64,000 nucleotides of DNA from Rhynochetos jubatus (taxonomy: Eukaryota; Chordata; Aves; Eurypygiformes; Rhynochetidae), in NCBI GenBank assembly GCA_027574665.1, contig CM050649.1:61656150-61720149 (forward strand). Reading direction: 5' to 3'. Position 1 is the first letter of the stretch; each line of letters begins with the position of its first letter. Shown piece by piece: positions 48,501-60,585 of the stretch. The translations under genes were made by a program, and so were the position numbers. A model generated the notes under the pieces. The model searched no databases. It was not told the origin of the DNA and saw nothing but the letters and a program-made list of their open reading frames with translations.

Positions 48501-51375
48501 AGACATCGTACAGACAATGGCTTTTTATATTAAAAATTTAGATCATCTGGTTTATTTATAGCGGGAAAAATATGTGAGTTGTTGACCTTCTGTGTAAAAT
48601 GTTTCAATTTCCTGTCTTTCTATGAATAACAATATAGCAATACTGTAGGATAGATATGTGGAAGAGGAACTTAGCAGCAGATAACAGAAGGGACCTTTTT
48701 TCAAGGAAGGACTTGGAGGAGTGTTTGGCACAAGAATAGGAGAGGGCTCCATCCATGGAAGATCAAATTATTAAGATTGAAAGTAAAGAAAAGAAGGAGG
48801 AGAAGAGCTTGTCCAGGTATGAAGGACCCACAAGGTTTAGGGTATGAACCCAGATCTGGGATGTCTGTAGACCACAATGGAAAGGAGGAAAAAGAGAAAA
48901 AGAAGAAAAGCCTGGAAGGAAAAATTACTGAGGGCCAGCATGCAATGTTCTGGGATTATTCTGGTTGTGCTGTACAATTTATATGCCATTGCTATTAGCA
49001 ACTGTCTACTGATAACACTAGCTTTCAGAAATATTTCGGGTTACCCATTCTCAGTAGATCAGGGCTCAGTAAAAAGACAGTATAAAGATTTCCCGTGTAG
49101 CATGCACCAGGAGTGACATTCTATCAACCCCTCTGCATATGAGTTTCCCAGTGGACCCAACTCAGTTTCGTGTTTGTTGTTTCACAAGTATTTGTAATAT
49201 GTTAAAGGCCATTGAAATCATTCTACCATGAAATTAAATTTTTGGTTATTTCCATGCTGCCACTCTGTGGTTGTGGTAGTGGCTATTGGAACTAGCAAGA
49301 TAACCAAAGATGATTTCACCCACTAAATATTCAGTAAAAAAGCTTTTCTGTCATACCACAGCATATACTAACCCATTTTAGATATAGTCAGTTGCAAAAC
49401 AACCAGTATTTTATACAAAATGATGGAATTTTCTGAACATATTAAAAACCTACTTACTTGTAAAGCACTGTAACGGTCACTTCTAGACATATCACATTAT
49501 TTTCAGAGCATTAATTGGTTTTCATCAAGCTGCAGAAAACAATAAGGAGTGTCTTTTAAAGACAGGAAGCAATTTCAAATTGTTATTTGAAATAGTAATG
49601 TTCAACAAAAGGATCCATTTTGGACAAAAATGTTCCCATAGTTCATCCAGTCTATTTGTTTCACTGTTTTGCTGCCCAGCATTATAGTGAACATACAATT
49701 CAGTTGGGTTGTTTATTATCTTCTTGGGAATCTCTCAAGAACTTTTAAAATAAAAATGTCAATAATCCTAAAAAAAAAAAAGAAAAAAGAGAGAGAACTT
49801 GCCGTGTAATCTGCATGTTCTTCCTAATGGAATGCCTGACACACAAAGTATTCAGCATTAGGGGATGAGAGGAAATGAAGGTGGCTTTCTGCATTTCCTG
49901 CTAATCAGCCCTCAGCAGGGTTAAGTGCAGACCAAAGCACACCTTAAATCTTCAAGGTTGGCCTCCAGCAACACATCACTGCCCAACACAATGGTGCAGA
50001 GGGCATTGCTAGGCACTCTGCTTCTACAGTAGAGAGCCCACATCCAGCCAGTATACGACTATGCCCAATCTCTTCTCAGCGCAGTGTGATGCCTCACACA
50101 AGTTTAATACAGTTCTAGCATTAGACAAGACCGAAGTGAAAATTTTGAGGATTTATATTTTGGGCTTGGAGGCATATCAGCAGCAATTTTTTTTCTATAC
50201 AACTATTCTCTGCACTGCAATAAGATAAGATGAAGGAGTCACATGGCTATTTGCAGTGCAGATGTTCTGGAGTGAAAATCTTTGGAGCTGTACCCAATCT
50301 TCGTATCTTTTTATAAGGATATTTAATTTAAAGGGTTGGATTCAAGCCTATCTCTGATTTACATGTATCTAACATAGTGATATATATATATATATATAAA
50401 ACTATATATTTCTGTTATTGGCAGCTTTCCTTCCAGAAGATTAACAACTTCTGGCACTTACATGCAGTTACAAATACACAAAGCTAATAAATATGTCATT
50501 AAGCCTAACATAATAAGTTTGAAATAAACCATCCCAAGAAGTATTTTTTAAAATATGGCAGCTATCATATTCTTGTCTGAAGACAGGAGCCACTAGAGGC
50601 CACCATACACCTCAGAAAAATGAGGTTTCTTTCCCAGGGGAAAAATTCAAAACACATTCCCCGTGTTCATAACTGACTTCACCTTTCTCGTGAAATGTAT
50701 TGCCAAAATTTGCAAAGAAAAAGTTTTCTTGCAATTGGGTTTTCCTTTCTGTCTCATCCATTTCCACCGTCACAGTTGTACACATGATCATGGCAATAGC
50801 CAAAATGTTGGGAAACACTAAATAACAACCTCATTCATGGAAAGGTGTTTTCTCTATTGATTACTCCTGTATGAAATGAACTGTGTTCAACACTAGTTTT
50901 AAAAATTGTGAAAATAGCAAAGCAGTCTCCTTTGTGTTTTCAGATAGGTGCTTTTTGAGAGAGGACCATACAATTTTAACAAGGAATCATTTATGGCAAA
51001 GCTGTAATTGACGTTATGATGCATTGCAATTACTTTCATTGGGGCTAGCTCTTCACTCGGGGTGTTTTGGATTTTCAAGGAAAATGTTCTGTTCGGTCAC
51101 TCAGTTAACTACTTATAATACATAAAATTTCTGCAGGAATCACAGTAAAAATAGCATTTAGAAAAGTTATCTTGTTTCTTTGGCAGAGGATGCATATACA
51201 TAATTTTCCACCTACACCCCTTTTCTTTATCCACACATTAATCCCAGTCGAATAGATTACTACTTGACAATGCAGACCATCCTGTAAGACTGAGCCCTTT
51301 GTTAGTGTGAGAAACATGAAAACCCTGGAATCCTGAGTGGCAAGAGTTTGCTTTAACCAGTAGACCCTTTAGACT

Positions 51376-51378
<3 letters not shown>
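39595..51378. other. Intergenic, nothing firm recognised
   Basis: About 12 kb of AT-rich DNA without a recognisable gene. The frames at 43838-44147, 44732-45055, 45680-45928, 46450-46668 and 47101-47415 were read and show no familiar domain. (TA)-rich microsatellites lie at about 46170-46235 and 50380-50398. A homeodomain-type TAATTAATTA tract lies at 44637-44648. A weak MIR-like phrase (CATCTCAGTTTCCCTGCTAC) occurs near 44947. Confidence 0.6.
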
Positions 51379-51417
<39 letters not shown>

Positions 51418-51426
51418 ACACACACA
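51379..51426. repeat. Compound (GA)18(CA)6 microsatellite
   Basis: Eighteen perfect GA units (51379-51414) pass directly into six CA units (51415-51426). The minus-strand Ser/Leu repeat peptides read across it are artefacts of the repeat. Confidence 0.97.
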
Positions 51427-54426
51427 TACCTAATTGGATACTTGGGCAGATGTTCAGTCCACATGTGTATTGATGATATGATTTCATTGGAATCAGCAAA
51501 ACTGTCTGTATAGATTTCCATAGCCTAGTCAGCAAGATTCATGGTTACCTTCACATTTGTTTACGGGGTTCATGTGGGAAATTTAAAGCTATATTAGCAG
51601 ATTTATAATATAACCTACTAGAATTCAGATTCCAACTGAGATTTCTTTTTTTTTCTGTTTCCATTTGGGTTATTCTGTACAGAATACTGGTTTTTCTGTT
51701 CTCAAAATGCTTACATTTTAAGGCAAGTTCTTAGCCACAGCAGAAGGATTAAAAATACCAATTTATACCAATAAATATTTCTCAATTAAGATCATGTGAC
51801 ATTACCTGGAGTCATGAGACTCCTGTTAAAATGGGTTTGAATCTTGCACTTCTACATTTCTTCCCTTCTATACACAAAACCAGTCCTTTAGCTGAAAGCA
51901 GCCTTTCTTTCTCATGGTTATTCCTTTATCTCTGTGTTCAACCAGCTGAAGTGTCTCTGTGCTGTGCAGAACCGGATGGCCCTCAGCTGCCATGGCCTTT
52001 CTGGGGCAGCCTGAGGAGGCTAACACGTGCTGTCACGCTCTGATTCATGCTTGCAGTGCATATCACTTCCTTACTGTGGGCCGCTCCTTCGATAGTGTGA
52101 GACAGTCAAAGAAGGTATTAAATTTTGTTTAATATTTATTGTCTCCGACCTCATTTAAGAACAATTCAAAGCATGAAGTTACTGAGAAATTTAAACTCAT
52201 ATTGAAGCTCTTAGCCACTTGAGGTTTTGTTAAGTCACGGATGATTTCTGTAATGCAGCATCCCCACGTTCAGGATCTGTGCTTTCACAAGTAAAATTCA
52301 GTGGTCAAATATAATGAAAACAGACTGCCTCTAAGAAGAGTAGGTGATTCATGAGAGGGGTAGGGATCGAATGTTGTTCCTGCATGTTCTTTGTTTTCTG
52401 AAAAGTCAGAACCTCAGTGTAAGATGATAGTGTAAGAATAAGAACTATTAAAGTGTTGCCAAGAGTAATACCGCAGGACAATTACAGACTGGCGAATTCT
52501 CGCTTAAGATACTGATCGAGACATAAATAATAAGTGGGGGTAGCAGAACCATTTATGATTTATTACAGAGTAAACCTGCTTTTCTGTGGGATAGTACCAT
52601 CTATTACCAAGGGTGTCATGGATTTTCAAAGGATTCCCTGCATAATAGGCATCAACTGTGCCAGCATTCATCAGGATTTGATGATTTTACTCCCTTAAGA
52701 GCTAAATGTTGCTTGCCTATTGTAAAGTGAATATAAGTGAGGGAAAAGATATGGGAAAAGCTCAGCACCAGTTATTCCATTCACATCTGTGGAGCTGGGT
52801 TCTCATTCCTTCACTCTCAAACACACTGTGTACTACAAATTTTGCTGCTGTTTAATTGCTAAACCATAGATGATAATCAGCAACACATAAATGCCATGCT
52901 GGTGCCAGATTTCAAGCTGAGCAGTATCTTGCTGTCAAGGGGATACTGCCTTGAGCAACAACTATAGCTTGTGTTTCATGTCTTCCTCAGAAGAAAAATG
53001 CTGTTAATTTATGGGCCCGTTGGGAAGGGAATGTCAGTGGCTCTGAGACAAAGTGGCCACTTATAAAATTGGGTTTGTTTGCTTTTTGCTGGTGTTTTTG
53101 TTTTCAGTGCAAATAGCTTTGATCATAAATCCATAGCCAACTTCTTTTATTTTAATGGATTATATCATATGTGTCAGAGTTCACCATTTCAACAGTAGGA
53201 ATGAAAAATGTTTTGTCTTCTCACGGTGTCGCTTTGGAAAATATATTTTTAATTTTTACTTCAGACAACTGCTTACTTACATGATGAAGTCATTTTCTGA
53301 GGCCTGAAATTATTACAGATTTTGGTTAAATGTCAGCAACAAGTTTTCTTCTGGGGGTGAGTCAGAAAGTCTGAAAATTTCTGTTCTGCCCTCATAGCAT
53401 ATCTACAGCTTTTAGACCTCTTGCAGTGTTTCCACACTTTATTCATAACATTTCTGTTTACAATAATTAATGTATAATTTTAGACAGTTCTTCTGGACTC
53501 CCATTTCACGTTTCTGTTAGTTTTGCTCTTTCTTATTCCAACAACTTGCACAGATCTGCTGTGAGGATCAATGCATTATTTTTCATCTGTGCCCCAGTAA
53601 CTAACTCTTCAGCACAGTGGTTCACCAGGCACCAATTCCTTCCCTCACCTCCCTGCCTCCTCCCTTTCCACCCCTCTGTCAGCGCTATTCCTGATGGGTG
53701 AGATGACCCCCTGACCCATGTGCAGCAAGCTGGAACTCCTTTTTTCACAATCCTAGCAAAACATTCATCTTACGTGATTCCCAAAGGAAGTGAATGAGTT
53801 ATAATAATGGAGGGAAGGGAGAACAAGCTGCCAGTTGTTTCCACCTCTGGATATTTTGGTTTCAAGAATGGGGGCTACTGTATTATTAAGAAAAGGATGC
53901 TGTGCTATTCTGAGATCTCAAATAGGAGGAGGGTAAACAATTTAATTTTTTATTTCCGTGTTTACAGATATGGGAGACTGTCTGTCTCATTGGTCCTCTG
54001 GAGACTGGTTAAAAACATTACCTTCATTTGGGAGTTTAAGGTTGTACGTTGTGTGGGAGTAAAATGCACACTGACCTTTCTGAGGCTCAGTTACCTGTTT
54101 TGCTTGCAACCACATCTCAAATAGGTGCAGGCGGTCTCTGCCATGTGGGGATCTTGTTGCCATTACTTCTCCCCGCTTGTAGGTTGCCTGCTGTCTGCAT
54201 GGACACCTTTTCCCTGCGGAGACAGGGAACTATGCAAGGCTGAGAGCCTCACCCTGCCCGACACTAAGACCCACTCAGCCCCAGTCCTTACCCCAACAGT
54301 CAGGCTGGGGCTGCCTGCCCGGGGGTTACCCAGTTTGCTGGCTGTCATGCAGGAGCTACGGGGCAGAAGGGTCTTCTGCAGAGACCTGCGCTCCTCAGTC
54401 GCTTGGGACGCCTGTGTATTTTGCCA
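51427..54426. other. Intergenic, nothing recognised
   Basis: AT-rich DNA. The short frame at 51831-52043 and the minus frame at 53533-53748 show no domain. Confidence 0.6.
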
Positions 54427-54456
54427 TTAATGAGCTCAGAGGACCGTTAATGAGCT
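54427..54456 (+). promoter_or_regulatory. Paired TTAATGAGCT boxes, possible homeodomain sites
   Basis: TTAATGAGCT occurs at 54427-54436 and again at 54447-54456, a centre-to-centre spacing of 20 bp (about two helical turns). The TAATGAG core resembles homeodomain binding sites. The surrounding 400 bp are more GC-rich than the neighbourhood. A regulatory role is conjecture. Confidence 0.3.
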
Positions 54457-56980
54457 GGTAACGCGGTTTCTATGCCCATGTACATTTATAGCACGCAAAG
54501 CAAATCTGGGTAGCAGATGCAGCGATGTTGTGTGTGCTAACAGGTAAGTGCCAACGAGACACCATCTTACTGTAACAATTAGACACAAGGTTTCATCTCT
54601 GGTGCACTGACATGTATGGACATCACTTCCCAGTTTTAGATAGGGATGAGGCCCTGAAAGGCAAATATTTTGCTTTATATTTTGTAGAGCAGATGAATCT
54701 GAGATGTAGATCACCTATGTCCTCCCATTTTGTAAGGTGAAAAGTTCATCGTTATTCTCCCTTTTTCAATTCAGCCCTGCATATATCAAAATTGGTATAT
54801 CAGTTATGTGTCGTTATGGACAGCCTTGGAGCCAGGTTTATTTGGTTGATGTCAAAGTAGCACTCTGTTACTTATACCTCCCGCACTGTGAATGCTGTGA
54901 CCCCATCAGAGCGCCTGCTGACAGAAGATGGGCAGCTGGGACCCATCAGGTACCACTGTCACGTCCAAGCAGCCAGTAATATGACCTCTCCCAGGAGAAA
55001 CAGTTACTGTAGTGTTACTTGATTCAGGAAGCCAAGACTGCTGTGGCTGCTGCTGCATTAAAGAAGAAATAAATCGTGAGTCTCTTTCAAATGTCTGCAG
55101 TTCCCTGAGAAACAAGTTAGCAGATAGACAAAGAAAAGATTCAATAACCTAATGCAAAAAGCATGAAGGTAAGACAGTGAGACAAAGTAACAAAGTAATG
55201 ATTTTTCCCCCTTTTTTCCCCTGTTATGCCTATATGCACATTTTTCCTGATTCTATACTTTTTTCTAGGAAAAGTCACCTGCAAGTATGTCTGACCAGCA
55301 TAGTTTATAGTCGTCGTGGCTTTGATTATTGCTTACAGCATCTGCTTTACAGAGATATGTAAGCTCACATCAGAAAACCATCTAAAATTAACAATAAAGT
55401 ACAAAAGACAGAAGAAAAGAAATGGCACACAGACAAATAACAAACCCGTTCACTCATGCCTTAGTTCTTGACACCCCAAATTGAAAATGGAAGTTGTTGC
55501 TTTGAAGAGTGCTGAACTAATGCTGTTGAGCACCATATTCACATAACAAGCTGTTGAGATGGCATGATCTGGTTATTACTTGGGGAAAGAACTATGATTC
55601 TTATGCATTTTAGCTGCCAAACAGGGTGACATGTCAAGCTATGTGCATTTGTCAGTGCTCTGAAGGATTACATACATTAATATGAGACAGTTTATACCAG
55701 GTTAATTTTATTACAACAGAATGACATGAAACTTTCCTCGTCAGTTAAGTTTGGTGTGTGGTTAGAGATTAAATAAAAAGGTGTTTCCAACGTTATTTTT
55801 GGTCTGGAGCTAATAAATTTCACACTTTGCTTGTGGTACCTAATCAGTGTTTATTTTCCCTGGGTTATGATAACATTCTCTATTAATTTATTCAACAGCA
55901 CCAGCTACTAGCATTACACAGGGTGTGTATGACTTAAAGTGTACACGTTCGTCAATGTAAACTACTCAAACGGGACCGTGTTCTGCCTTAAACAACACTG
56001 AAACAGGAAAACGCAGGTAGTGCACAGGGGAAAGAATTAGACCCTGAGATTCTCCGTTTGATCCATGAATATAAAACATGGTACATGTGTATGATTGGCA
56101 AGGGCTGCTGTAATCCTAGACTTGTTGCCCTGGTTCTGACACCTCCATGGTTATGAACTTAACATGTGGTATGCACTGCATAAAACAGCTCTGCCATTGT
56201 TAAGCTTCTTTGCACAGACAATGAACAAATTTATTGGACTATGCACACTGTGCATGAAAATTCAGTCTCTAAGGATTACTTTATGTTTGCCAGAACTTGA
56301 GCTATTTCCAGTACATTTGAAGTATTTCTACAATTGGAAAATATATAACTGTGGGTGTGAGATAAACAGAGAGAGAAAAAAAAGCTTTTAATTGTTAAAA
56401 TGTTCACTAGTAGGTCTGAAAGCTGAGAGTAAATGTGCCTGGGATGAAAAAAAAAAAAAACCACACCAAAAAAAACCCCAAACATTTCATAGAACTTTGC
56501 ATATCCGGAATTCTTTTTTTACATGTAGCAGATTTGTGGCACATATGGGACAACATCCCTTTGTACACATAACAGAAATAAACTTGCTGACCTTAACAGG
56601 AGGAACATTTCAATAGATGTCATGAGCCTTGTTTCACATTTAAAATTTCAAGGGTTGTTGCTGATTCCAGCTGCTGATATAACCTTACCGACTGCGTCTT
56701 TCGAAAGTTCTGGGATACTGCAAGTCACTGTGCAAAAACAGCACTGAGAAAATAAGGCGATACAGAAAGCAAAGGAACACCGTATGACCTCCTGTTTTCA
56801 GGCTACGCTTTGGAGGCATGAGCTACTGCTCTTATTCCATTTGATGTGGCAATGTCTTTATGATTGAACTCTTCCAAACCAATGCAACTTCTTTTCCACC
56901 AGTTAAGTATTTGGATTCTGCAATTGTTCTCATAACAACAATAATGCAAAGTCCTCATATCTTTTTTTTCTTTTTTTTAG
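54457..56980. other. Intergenic, nothing recognised
   Basis: AT-rich DNA with a run of 14 or more A around 56447-56460. No gene or clear repeat was seen. Confidence 0.6.
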
Positions 56981-57043
56981 GAAAAGGATCATTATTTCAG
57001 TTTTACATATGGAGGGGCAAAGAGAAGGAAGTCCTACTGCCAG
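56981..57043 (+). other. Exon-like segment (63 nt)
   Basis: A long T/C tract and AG (ending 56980) precede 63 bases open in all three frames, followed by a GTCAGT donor at 57044. The size is a multiple of three. No homology was recognised and no partner exon was found, so it may be a non-coding RNA exon, a decoy exon or chance. Confidence 0.25.
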
Positions 57044-58439
57044 GTCAGTAGCTTAACTAAGAATAATATTGGTTTAATTACAGTTTTGTAACCCCACTGA
57101 TTTGATGAGAACAACTGAAAATTGTAAATCAAGTTGTAACATGACGGTGCCTTTATCTGGGGATTCAAATTCTTAAGAGGACTTTGTTTTAGGTCCCAGC
57201 TAAATAAATTTTAGGCACTGAAGTCTGAAATAGTAATGCAAGGAAAGCATGATCCACAGCCACCTAGCACAGAAGTCAACTGGAATCATTCATCATCTTC
57301 TCATTGGCCTACACAGTCCCTTGAAGGTGTATCTTTGCTGCTGCAGTTACTCAGGTTCCTGAGCCTGAGCACCCAGATGCCCACTTTCACTCTGGTCCAT
57401 ACTGGGATCACGGGGGCTGGCAGAGCTGCTCCTGACCTTCTGTGCAGTGCCTGGCAGTTCAAGAATGCAACAAAGAAAGGGAAGTCTGGGGACCTCATCC
57501 CTGACCCCAGTACTATTGCTATTCACTTCTGTTTCCAACTTATTCCTGTATTCTGTCTCTGTTCCCAGAACCATTCACACATTTTTACACTGAATAGACA
57601 TCAGAGTAAAACAAACATTTTTTTCCATTTTCTGACCCCCAGATTTAGATCCCAGGTCTTCTTTCCTAGAAGAAGCAGAATGTGAATTTGTCACTTCTTT
57701 CACTGAGGAGGGGATTGAATCCTGGCCCACCACTTTGTAAGTGCTCTCACCAAAGGACTGTTGTTAAGGGCGGAGGGCACCCAGTTCCTATTGCTTTAGC
57801 ATCAGTAGCTTAGAAAAGAGATCACTGGCTCTTTCAAATGACGTTTTATAGATGCCTAAACTCAAAGTTTCTATATCCTGATCATGCAGAATAGCCTCTC
57901 CCAGTCCATGAGTCACATATTCAACCACTGGAGAAGGATGTTTGCAGTCCTGTCTTCTTGCACAGCATTTCTCAAGAGGTGTAGGCAGTCCCCTGTCCAC
58001 ATTTGTTTTGTGGAGCTGCTACTGTGGATCTTATCCCTTACGTATCCTCAAGGTTTAATTATGGGTTGTGATTTCAGAGTGCTGACAAGCAACCTAAAAG
58101 CCAGTGTCAGGCTGGTAGGAATGGGTAAGCCCTTAAGCCTAACGTATCTAAGAAAAAGGTGGGCAGCATGATTTGGCCAGGCAGAGAGAGTGACTCTTGG
58201 GCAGGAAAGGACATAGAGGTCTGAAGCTCTCCAGCATTGCTGCAGGACCTGGCAAGAAGATGCTGGCAAGAACTTAAACATGCTCACAAACAGTTAGAAT
58301 TAATGACCTGAAAAACAACCACAAAAAGTGACTGTTTGATCTTGACTATTATCCCAGCATTATAGAAAAATAGGGTTTGACAAGATTTGCAGAGGTTGTA
58401 TGGCAATTCTAATTTTTCCCTTCTTATCCCTCAGAAGAA
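57044..58439. other. Intergenic with a possible SINE relic
   Basis: No gene was recognised. The 149-codon frame at 57236-57685 (+) has no familiar domain. A tRNA-SINE-like block is listed separately at about 57690-57765. Confidence 0.55.
57690..57765 (+). repeat. Possible ancient tRNA-derived SINE relic
   Basis: GGGGATTGAATCCTGGCCC resembles the B-box region (GGTTCGAATCC) of LF-SINE/CORE-like elements. It is followed by GTAAGTGCTCTCACCA, matching the usual 'gagtgccctaaccactgg' phrase. The match is short and decayed. Confidence 0.45.
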
Positions 58440-59270
58440 TCTGTGCACATGCTTGTCTAATATGCTTGTGAAGACATTGAGTAATTTAAACAATGTAGCA
58501 TCCTCACACATTTTACTCTTTTAATCTCTGTTTCTAGGAATTTCTTCCTGGCAGCTAACCTGAATCTCTTTGTAGCTGAAATTCATGTCATCTTGCTTTT
58601 GTCCATGAACCCAGAAAACAGATTTTTTTCCTTGCATTTTACAGAGTAATGTGAAACAGTTTTTACTTTCTTGGGGACTATTATGATGTCCTCCTTTAGT
58701 GTTTCGTTCATTAGTCAAAACAAGTCCATTTTTGATCTTTTTGCTCTAAATCAGATTTTCTAACTTTCAGATCAGTCTCTTTTGTCTTCCTTGAGTGTTA
58801 TGTCTAAAACTGAACACATTATTCTAGCTAAGGTTGTAGCAATGCTGAACTGATGGAAGAATTACTTGCCATTTCCTACTTTTGTTTATAGATCTCAATA
58901 TGCTGTGTGCCTCTACTACAACAGCATGATACAGTTGACTGACTCATGTTAGTTCCACATGTATGTCAGGATTCTTTCACAGAGAGCTGCTAACAGCTTT
59001 CATTAGAGCTGTGTTTCTGCTGTTGATTTATTCCTTCATGACTGTAAAATCTTGTATTTGTTCATGCTGTGCTTCATTTTTGCAGACTGATTCTCCAGTC
59101 TGTCAGAATCAATTTCTAATCCCAACTCCTGTTTTTTTTGTTATCCTACTTTCTCTTTGAATAGTCTGTAAATTTTACAAGCCTCTCTTTTCCATCATCT
59201 AGATTCCCTAAGAAATATCAAAGAGTACTAGAACCAGAAAGAAACCATTATCTATAATATATCCTGCTAT
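58440..59270 (-). mobile_element. Ancient, highly diverged CR1 LINE
   Basis: Read as reverse complement, blocks follow the CR1 order. AATTTCTTCCTGGCAGCTAA (58538 on) matches the 'gaatttcttcctaatgtctaacctgaatctc' block of the 3'UTR. AAAACTGAACACATTATTCT (58805 on) matches 'aactggacacagtactccag'. CTGACTCATGTTAGTTCCAC (58939 on) and the ATTTTACAAGCCTCTCTTTT and AGAGTACTAGAACCAG blocks (59171-59235) match more 5' ORF2 positions. Divergence is much higher than for the CR1 copies at 19-22 kb, so this is an older subfamily. Both edges are approximate. Confidence 0.75.
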
Positions 59271-60003
59271 TTTGCCGAACTTGTAGTTTTTGATATTTAT
59301 TAATTATAGAATGACAAACTAGAATGATATCTTGAAATCTAAAAGTGAGGAGCCCTGCATGCTCAGGAAAAAATGAAATCTCTGGAAGGTTAGGCTTCCT
59401 TTAAGATTGCAGAAGCAGGGAGGGTTCTCTGAGGAATTCCTGTCTGACCCTAAATTAATGAGAACCATGTTAACTGTGGCACTTCGCCAGATTTAATTAT
59501 CACAAATCAGATGATAGTAATTGGAATTAAAGATCCAAAACTACAGATAGGTCTTCTGGAAGATGCAGACTTAAGGACGTGCAAAGCTTATGTCAGTCTG
59601 CATTAATCTGCAGAAATCACTTAAGAGAGGCTGAAAGTACAAGAAGGAAAGCAAGATCTGGGTACACCAGGCAGATTGAGTAGCAGGATGGGCAGCTGGA
59701 AAACAGATTCTATAAAGTAGAAATAGTTATATCAAACAGCAAGAAGTCAAAAAAGCAAAGTGCACAAGAGGAGGGGAGATGCAGACTTAGATGATGTCTG
59801 GAATTTGGAAAAGGCTGTAAGAGCAGTGGGAAATGTAACACAAGCTAGAGTAAGAGAAGCCAAAGCAGGAAAACACAGCGTAAAGAGGTGAGTGGAGTGT
59901 GACAGTACAAAACACAACAAAGGAAACATACATAGAAGCCCTGAGTGACATTCATTTAGTCTTTCTTCAGCAGTTGAAAAAGTGATTGTATCTTCTAAGC
60001 TAT
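59271..60003. other. Intergenic, nothing recognised
   Basis: AT-rich then purine-rich DNA up to the LTR edge. No gene was seen. Confidence 0.6.
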
Positions 60004-60585
60004 TGTGCTGGTTTTGACTGGGATAGACTTATTTTCTTCATAGTAGCTAATAGGAGGCTGCGTTTTGGATTTGTGCTGGAAACAGTGTTGATAACAAAGG
60101 GACAATTTTGTTAATGCTTACACAGAATCGAGGCCTTTCTGCCTCTCACGCCACCACAGCAGTGAGTGTGCTGGGGGTGCACAAGAAAATGGGAGGGGCC
60201 CCAGCTGGGACAGCTGACCCCAACTGACCAAAAGGATGTCCCATACAATATGACATTACGCTCAACATATACAGCTGGGGGAAGAAGAAGGAAGGGGTGA
60301 TGTTCGGAGTGATGGCATTTGTCTTCCCAAGTCACCGTTATGTGTGTTGGAGCCCTGCTTTCCTGGAGATGGCTGAAAACCTGCCTGCCCATGGGAAGTG
60401 GTGAATGAATTCCTGTTTTGCTTTGCTTACATGTGCAGCTTTTATTTCACCTATTAAACTGTTTTTATCTCAACCCACGAGTTTTCTCACTTTTACCCTT
60501 CCAATTCTCTCCCCCATCTTGTTGTTAGGGGAGTGAGCAAGCAGCTGTGTGGTGCTTCGTTGCCAGTTGGGGTTAAACCACAACA
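60004..60585 (+). mobile_element. Solo ERVL-type LTR
   Basis: The element begins TGTGCTGGTTTTGACTGGG and ends GGGGTTAAACCACAACA, with the canonical TG...CA termini. It has an ATTAAA hexamer at 60453-60458 followed by TGTTTTTATCTCAACCC, shared with the LTR at 27734-28266. The flanks are GCTAT (59999-60003) and GCTAG (60586-60590), a 5-bp target-site duplication with one mismatch. No internal retroviral sequence is present, so it is a solo LTR. It is about 50 bp longer than the other copy and better preserved at its ends. Confidence 0.93.
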
